This document shows positions 61,225 through 64,000 of a stretch of 64,000 bases of DNA, in pieces. Each line of letters begins with the position of its first letter. Position 1 is the first letter of the stretch. The DNA is from Agarilytica sp033852175 (GTDB lineage Bacteria; Pseudomonadota; Gammaproteobacteria; Pseudomonadales; Cellvibrionaceae). The position numbers were made by a program, and so were the translations under genes. The notes beneath the pieces were generated by a model. It did no database searches and was not told the origin of the DNA. It saw nothing but the letters and a program-made list of their open reading frames with translations. The stretch covers positions 1 through 64,000 of the forward strand of contig JAWSUY010000029.1 in the NCBI GenBank assembly GCA_033852175.1. Direction: 5' to 3'.

Positions 61225-62439
61225 TCAACCAGGCAAAATTTCAGACAAATAGTCGTTTACCAAATGGCTCCTAAACGTAATACTTTCCGCCGGGTACGGT
61301 GGTGTAAAATCGAAATCAATATGAACACGGCCCGCTGAAATCTCGCTTGGCGTATTACGTTCCGGGTCCGCCCATGCTCGGCCATTAATAATCGCGCCAA
61401 GGGTTTTAAGCTGACGCAAATAGGCGTTTACGCCCTCTAGTACGTCCTCTAAATACGTTTTAGAAATGCTTCGGTCCACCGCCCACATATGATTGCGAAG
61501 TAGTGATTCGTTAATCATATCGGCGGTACGACGCACGCTTAAAAACGCCCATTTAGGGTCTGAGGAAGTCGTTCGGTTTCCCCATAAACGAAAACCATTT
61601 TTTTGGATGACTGTGGTTACTTCGTTTTCATTTAACAGGTTCGCTCGCGCATTCGGATCACCCAGTGCAAAATCCACGCTACGGGCCAAACCCAATACGC
61701 CACGAATTTCTTGATTGGACGGCGACCACCAAAAGCCTCGTTCCGAATCCACTTTCGCAATAAGACCGGCCACTCGCGCGCTTAGCGGGCGAATGATTTC
61801 TGTCGGCGTTCCTGGTGGAGGCGTAGGGACTTGAGCTTCTGGGTTGGCCACTTTCGCCCACGGATCAACGATGTATAGACGTGCATCACCGAAAAGCTCA
61901 CGGTGAGCAATAGCATCTGCATCGTTAGTATTGGGGCCATCAGTAACGACCACCGCGCGTAAACGATCCGCCACACTCAGCAACATATTGGCGTTGGCAG
62001 CACTATGACTAAATTCCGGGGCGATTAAAATACGCGGCACAACATGCACTTCACTTTCTGCCGCTAAAAAAGCCGAGACACCAAGATACTGGCCAGTATC
62101 CGGTTCAACGCCGTTGGGCAATAACGGCACCTCGATCTCACCGGGATCTTCAATATCAACTCTGACAACAACAATGAGCGCCCCTGTTTGATCAAAAATA
62201 TCGTTGATCGCCGGGGGTAACGTTCCCGTTGCGCCTAACCCAACAGTATCAGAGCGGCGCCCCGCGATAAGCACCGGAGTGTTTAACGGAAAACTATCGG
62301 CATCCGCATCCGGTGCGGAGCCTATAAGGCCAATAACGGATGAACGAACAGTACGAATGGGCCGTGGACCGTTATCGATTTCGATAACATCCACACCGTG
62401 TAAAAAAGGCATAGAAGGACTCCCAATAATAACTGGCAT
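61225..62439 (-). CDS. FI: Tail sheath protein FI
   Basis: 404 residues (P2 gpFI 396). 'LHGVDVIEIDNGPRPIRTVR', 'SVIGLIGSAPDAD', 'IYVVDPWAK'-like, 'VDSERGFWWSPSNQEIRGVL', 'NGFRLWGNRTTSSDPKWAFL' (in parts) and 'PAESITFRSHLVNDYLSEIL' at the end. The contractile sheath surrounding the tube. Order FI-FII-E is as in P2. Confidence 0.94.
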   Translation of the reverse strand: MPVIIGSPSMPFLHGVDVIEIDNGPRPIRTVRSSVIGLIGSAPDADADSFPLNTPVLIAGRRSDTVGLGATGTLPPAINDIFDQTGALIVVVRVDIEDPGEIEVPLLPNGVEPDTGQYLGVSAFLAAESEVHVVPRILIAPEFSHSAANANMLLSVADRLRAVVVTDGPNTNDADAIAHRELFGDARLYIVDPWAKVANPEAQVPTPPPGTPTEIIRPLSARVAGLIAKVDSERGFWWSPSNQEIRGVLGLARSVDFALGDPNARANLLNENEVTTVIQKNGFRLWGNRTTSSDPKWAFLSVRRTADMINESLLRNHMWAVDRSISKTYLEDVLEGVNAYLRQLKTLGAIINGRAWADPERNTPSEISAGRVHIDFDFTPPYPAESITFRSHLVNDYLSEILPG

Positions 62440-62514
62440 AATGTATATGTATGGTTTTAACTAAATGTTTGTAAAATAAATTCAGGAACCTGAATCATTT
62501 ATATTGACTGTTTT

Positions 62515-62904
62515 TTATTTATCTGATTTTGGAAAATAATGATTAACGATTATGTCAATTTTATCGTCTGGTAATTCCACGTTATTTGACCAAGCTCTAA
62601 CTTCGTCGATAAATGACCCCATCGATTTTACGCAATCTGGCTCTCCTTTTCTTAGTATGTTTAATTGATTCCATTCTGGATATTTTGACTTAATTTCTTT
62701 CGATGCAACTAGGCGACGTGAATTTGCAAGCACCTGCTCTTCACTAAGACTTGGCTGTTCTGGCCTATTTTTTTTCAGCTTTCCCTTAACCCACGAATCA
62801 CCGGCCATAACATCAATTTCGTCCGTCTCGATCCATATATCGCTGGTTTCACATTCGTCAGAATGCACACCGACAATCAAATCATCATTTATCTGTAGCC
62901 ACAT
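62515..62904 (-). CDS. Tail-fibre-associated protein (possible assembly chaperone)
   Basis: 129 residues from the ATG at 62904; a start at 62928 would overlap the fibre gene. N-terminal beta-rich segment 'MWLQINDDLIVGVHSDECET', then an acidic helical half ('PSLSEEQVLANSRRLVASKE'), and a terminal 'IDIIVNHYFPKSD'. Its place directly after the fibre gene and before FI is that of the P2 fibre-assembly protein gpG, but similarity to that family is weak. Confidence 0.65.
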   Translation of the reverse strand: MWLQINDDLIVGVHSDECETSDIWIETDEIDVMAGDSWVKGKLKKNRPEQPSLSEEQVLANSRRLVASKEIKSKYPEWNQLNILRKGEPDCVKSMGSFIDEVRAWSNNVELPDDKIDIIVNHYFPKSDK

Positions 62905-62915
62905 AATACTTTCCT

Positions 62916-64000
62916 TCACCTCACCCAAATTGCCATGTAATTTATGTATGCTGCAACACCAGCAGTATCGACACGATTTTCGTTGTTACCTGCGATCACA
63001 CGTATGTAACCGTTGTTAATCTCCTTTCTAAATCTACACCACATAATATCCTCACGATTTACGTTTCCCGCGAAATATACCCTTGAAATACTCGCTGTAA
63101 AGCCTCGAAGCTGCGCCATGATGTAACCTCTAGGCGGGTAGATATTCACATAGTTCCTGTCCCAATCGTCATGCCCGAGATGCCATTGTCGGCTGTAACG
63201 GTTTGTGATTGCTGCTTCTCCAGAAGAGACATTAAAATTATCTTTTCGAAAATAAAGTAAATCGTGGTCATGAGAACTCGGCGTAAAAGTGCTTGGCTTT
63301 CCTGTTGTTTCGCTCCACGAATGTTGATGAGGATTTGGTACGTAAGACTGAGGCTTACCGGTAATTTCACCCCACGGGTGCGAATGCAAACTTGGATTAA
63401 AGCTCCTGGGTTTTCCAGTAGTGTCGGTCCACGAATGTGAATGTGAACTTGGCGGAAATGTTGTTGGTTTTCCAGAAGTGTCGGTCCACGAATGTGAATG
63501 TGAACTCGGCGGAAAAGTTCTTGGCTTCCCCGTCGTTTGATTCCATGAGTGCGAATGATCGCTTGGTGGAAAAGTTGTCGGTTTCCCCGTCGTTTGCCTC
63601 CATGAGTGCGAATGAGAACTAGGTGGAAACGTCGTTGGTTTTCCAGTCGTTTGCGCCCATGAATGAGAATGAGTACTGGGTGGATACGTCGCAGGTTTTT
63701 CATTTATTTCCGTCCACGGGTGTTCATGTCCGGCTGGCGGAAACCGAGATGGCTTTGCCAGAATATTTTCCCACATATGCCGATGCACTGTCCGAGCATA
63801 ACGACTATCACTGTGAAAACGCATATTCTCAGGGGAGACGGCGACATCATTGCGAGAAGCCGTTCGCGCTTCATTTCTCGTGGAAAAACGCAATACGCCC
63901 ACTATAGACTCCGTTGCAGGTGGTAGATTAACACCGCCCGTACCCACGACTGTCACACTGTCATCGGGCAACGCCGACAAAACTAAATCGAACGCTAAAA
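62916..64000 (-). CDS. Tail-fibre protein with His-rich repeats (5' end outside the window)
   Basis: At least 360 residues; the frame stays open to the right edge, so the true start may lie beyond 64000 (a TTG at 63980 is a possible internal start). The N-terminal part 'TESIVGVLRFSTRNEARTAS' resembles tail-fibre heads. About nine repeats of 16-18 residues follow, plan H-S-H-S-W-x-x-T-T-G-K-P-T-T-F-P-P-S-S (about 63270-63720 in DNA), then a C-terminal domain ('FNVSSGEAAITNRYSRQWHLG', in parts) for receptor contact. HxH pairs in fibres of other phages bind iron along a trimer axis. Hypervariable region of a contractile tail. Confidence 0.85.
   Translation of the reverse strand, partial: LAFDLVLSALPDDSVTVVGTGGVNLPPATESIVGVLRFSTRNEARTASRNDVAVSPENMRFHSDSRYARTVHRHMWENILAKPSRFPPAGHEHPWTEINEKPATYPPSTHSHSWAQTTGKPTTFPPSSHSHSWRQTTGKPTTFPPSDHSHSWNQTTGKPRTFPPSSHSHSWTDTSGKPTTFPPSSHSHSWTDTTGKPRSFNPSLHSHPWGEITGKPQSYVPNPHQHSWSETTGKPSTFTPSSHDHDLLYFRKDNFNVSSGEAAITNRYSRQWHLGHDDWDRNYVNIYPPRGYIMAQLRGFTASISRVYFAGNVNREDIMWCRFRKEINNGYIRVIAGNNENRVDTAGVAAYINYMAIWVR

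Noticed and set aside
63146..63703. Minus-strand 185-residue repetitive frame in the fibre gene
   Set aside because: Shadow of the fibre repeats in another frame; composition (Arg, His, Ile) is a frame artefact.
63270..63720. Short repeats considered as a CRISPR array
   Set aside because: Units are contiguous, in frame, and code for the fibre; there are no spacers or cas genes. The CCACGAAA repeats at 46336 likewise have no spacers.

Overview
The window looks like accessory DNA from the chromosome of a marine-type gammaproteobacterium. The grounds are VCR-like integron attC sites, a P2-like contractile tail operon, a two-partner-secretion adhesin, a TonB-dependent receptor, CsrA and many short lipoproteins. 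The genus cannot be fixed from sequence alone. No rRNA, tRNA, CRISPR array or intact insertion sequence was seen.

Layout: (1) 1-1.6 kb: three small exported, related proteins on the minus strand, each followed by an attC-like site. This is an integron cassette array with no integrase in view. (2) 2.2-10.3 kb: probable toxin and immunity genes. They include a five-gene operon with an HExxH protein, a GTGA-coupled pair, a sirtuin, and a JAB-type (HxH...SxxD) protein coupled to small lipoproteins. (3) 10.3-28.3 kb: a two-partner secretion operon with the TpsB transporter and a 5322-residue TpsA protein. About 2900 residues of TpsA are roughly 34 copies of a unit ending in a G-G-x-x-x-D-x-F-like motif. 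(4) 28.6-32.2 kb: a small exported protein, a beta-propeller lipoprotein and a RelE-type toxin-antitoxin locus. (5) 32.4-37.0 kb: an AT-rich block of exported or enzymatic proteins. It has a lipoprotein that resembles only the C-terminal part of the T6SS protein TssM, an EreA/ChaN-like protein, an amidohydrolase, a metzincin-like lipoprotein and a glutaminyl cyclase. (6) 37.8-40.8 kb: a voltage-sensor channel protein without a K+ selectivity filter, a two-helix membrane protein, and a divergent exonuclease VII large-subunit (XseA)-like protein with a C-terminal membrane anchor. (7) 40.9-42.8 kb: a Tae4-like T6SS amidase with a coupled exported partner and a LysM protein. (8) 43.2-46.2 kb: a tiny membrane protein, a frameshifted helix-turn-helix gene, and a tight six-gene operon of unknown function ending in an AraC-type regulator. 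(9) 46.7-51.0 kb: PAS-LuxR regulator, cupin, TonB-dependent receptor and CPBP protease on the plus strand. (10) 51.2-54 kb: a WYL-like small protein, CsrA, and four minus-strand cargo genes whose leaders share a 32-bp hairpin repeat. (11) 54.2-64 kb: the tail half of a P2-like phage or tailocin, in the order fibre, fibre assembly, FI, FII, E/E', T, U, X, D, with lysis genes beyond D. It runs off the right edge.

Together this is an accessory region rich in interbacterial-competition and surface functions: candidate T6SS-type effectors with lipoprotein immunity partners but no T6SS core genes, a giant adhesin, and a phage tail module. The least explained parts are the XseA-like/filterless-channel neighbourhood, the lipoprotein with a TssM C-terminal domain, the six-gene operon at 44-46 kb, and the cassette-like cargo genes at 52-54 kb.
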